Origin: UKL13-2 sp043744255
Lineage (GTDB): Bacteria > Pseudomonadota > Gammaproteobacteria > Burkholderiales > Usitatibacteraceae
Length of the DNA stretch: 64,000 bases
NCBI GenBank assembly: GCA_043744255.1
Contig: JAYTVA010000079.1
Span: 1-64,000 of the forward strand
Direction of reading: 5' to 3'
The translations under genes were made by a program, and so were the position numbers. The notes under the pieces are model-generated. The model did no database searches and had not been told where the DNA came from. It saw nothing but the letters and a program-made list of their open reading frames with translations. This document shows positions 63,845 through 64,000 of this stretch, one piece after another (position 1 is the stretch's first letter; the number at the start of each line of letters is the position of its first letter).

Positions 63845-64000
63845 TGACGCGCGCGCGCCTAGTTGCGGCGGTCATATTCACACTGCATGCCGCCGGTTGC
63901 GCGGTCTCAATCCCCACGGGTAGCACCATGACTTCTTCCGCCACCGCTGTTGATACCCTCAAGCTAGACGCCGAACTATCGGCCATCGTCAACGATCCTG
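63841..64000 (+). CDS. Lipoprotein start, possibly a serine hydrolase (partial)
   Basis: The first 53 residues of a gene cut by the window end. It overlaps the amidase stop (ATGATGA). A short basic N-terminus and hydrophobic core lead to a lipobox AAGC at residues 17-20. The LDAELSAIVNDP segment that follows resembles the N-terminus of beta-lactamase-family serine hydrolases common in such clusters, but the catalytic SxxK region is beyond the window. Identity is a guess. Confidence 0.45.
   Translation, partial: MMTRARLVAAVIFTLHAAGCAVSIPTGSTMTSSATAVDTLKLDAELSAIVNDP

Overview
The window looks like the replication-origin region of a betaproteobacterial chromosome of moderate to high GC. The evidence is the gene order rpmH-rnpA-yidD-yidC-mnmE-mnmG-rsmG-parA facing away from dnaA-dnaN-gyrB, together with an imuA-imuB-dnaE2 mutagenesis cassette and a yfhM-pbpC pair. 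The genus cannot be named from the sequence alone.

Layout. 1-967: an eroded IS91-type transposase and repeats. 968-6651: the SOS mutasome operon imuA-imuB-dnaE2 (minus strand) with a 16-bp LexA box in front of imuA. 6903-9877: two small toxin-antitoxin pairs (FitAB/VapBC type and HigBA type), each with a candidate palindromic operator, around a Ycf46-like AAA ATPase. 10159-18695: a bacterial alpha-2-macroglobulin and penicillin-binding protein 1C. 18696-26973: a secreted protein of unknown role, then a probable operon of a methyltransferase, a four-gene Dpp/Opp-type transporter without its binding protein, an N-formylglutamate amidohydrolase-like enzyme, an AstE/AspA-like deacylase and a GNAT acetyltransferase. 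27053-41388: the origin region, with parA but no adjacent parB, two near-perfect parS sites, a perfect DnaA box before dnaA and an AT-rich dnaA-dnaN spacer. 41415-45926: a signalling operon of a tandem-MHYT histidine kinase, a NarL-type regulator, a receiver-only protein and an EAL protein. 46089-50151: a second AstE/AspA-like enzyme, a fused SpmA-SpmB membrane protein and a peptide-type solute-binding protein.

50374-64000 is one large amino-sugar and peptidoglycan-recycling region: GlcNAc/MurNAc-type kinase, GntR regulator, NagA, SIS deaminase, NanE, sugar-binding protein, ROK kinase, GHL10 lipoprotein, MurQ, AmpG-like permease, NagX-like acyltransferase, a second GHL10 lipoprotein, an AmiD-like amidase and the start of another lipoprotein. 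The flanks are intact. The middle (54.18-57.44 kb) is decaying: nanE is frameshifted in a CG run, the binding protein lacks most of its second lobe, and the ROK and GHL10 genes have lost their 3' ends at one shared junction. GHL10 also carries a 5-bp tandem duplication. The two intact arms share a direct TGGTAT repeat with an 11-bp period in their promoter regions, a candidate operator for the local GntR regulator.

Dispersed palindromic repeats are frequent. One family, with AAATCCCCC/GGGGGATTT arms, occurs four times, three of them inside apparent operons. A second family, with GAAGAATCTCATC arms, occurs twice. All functional statements come from reading motifs and gene order. No database search or structure prediction was run.
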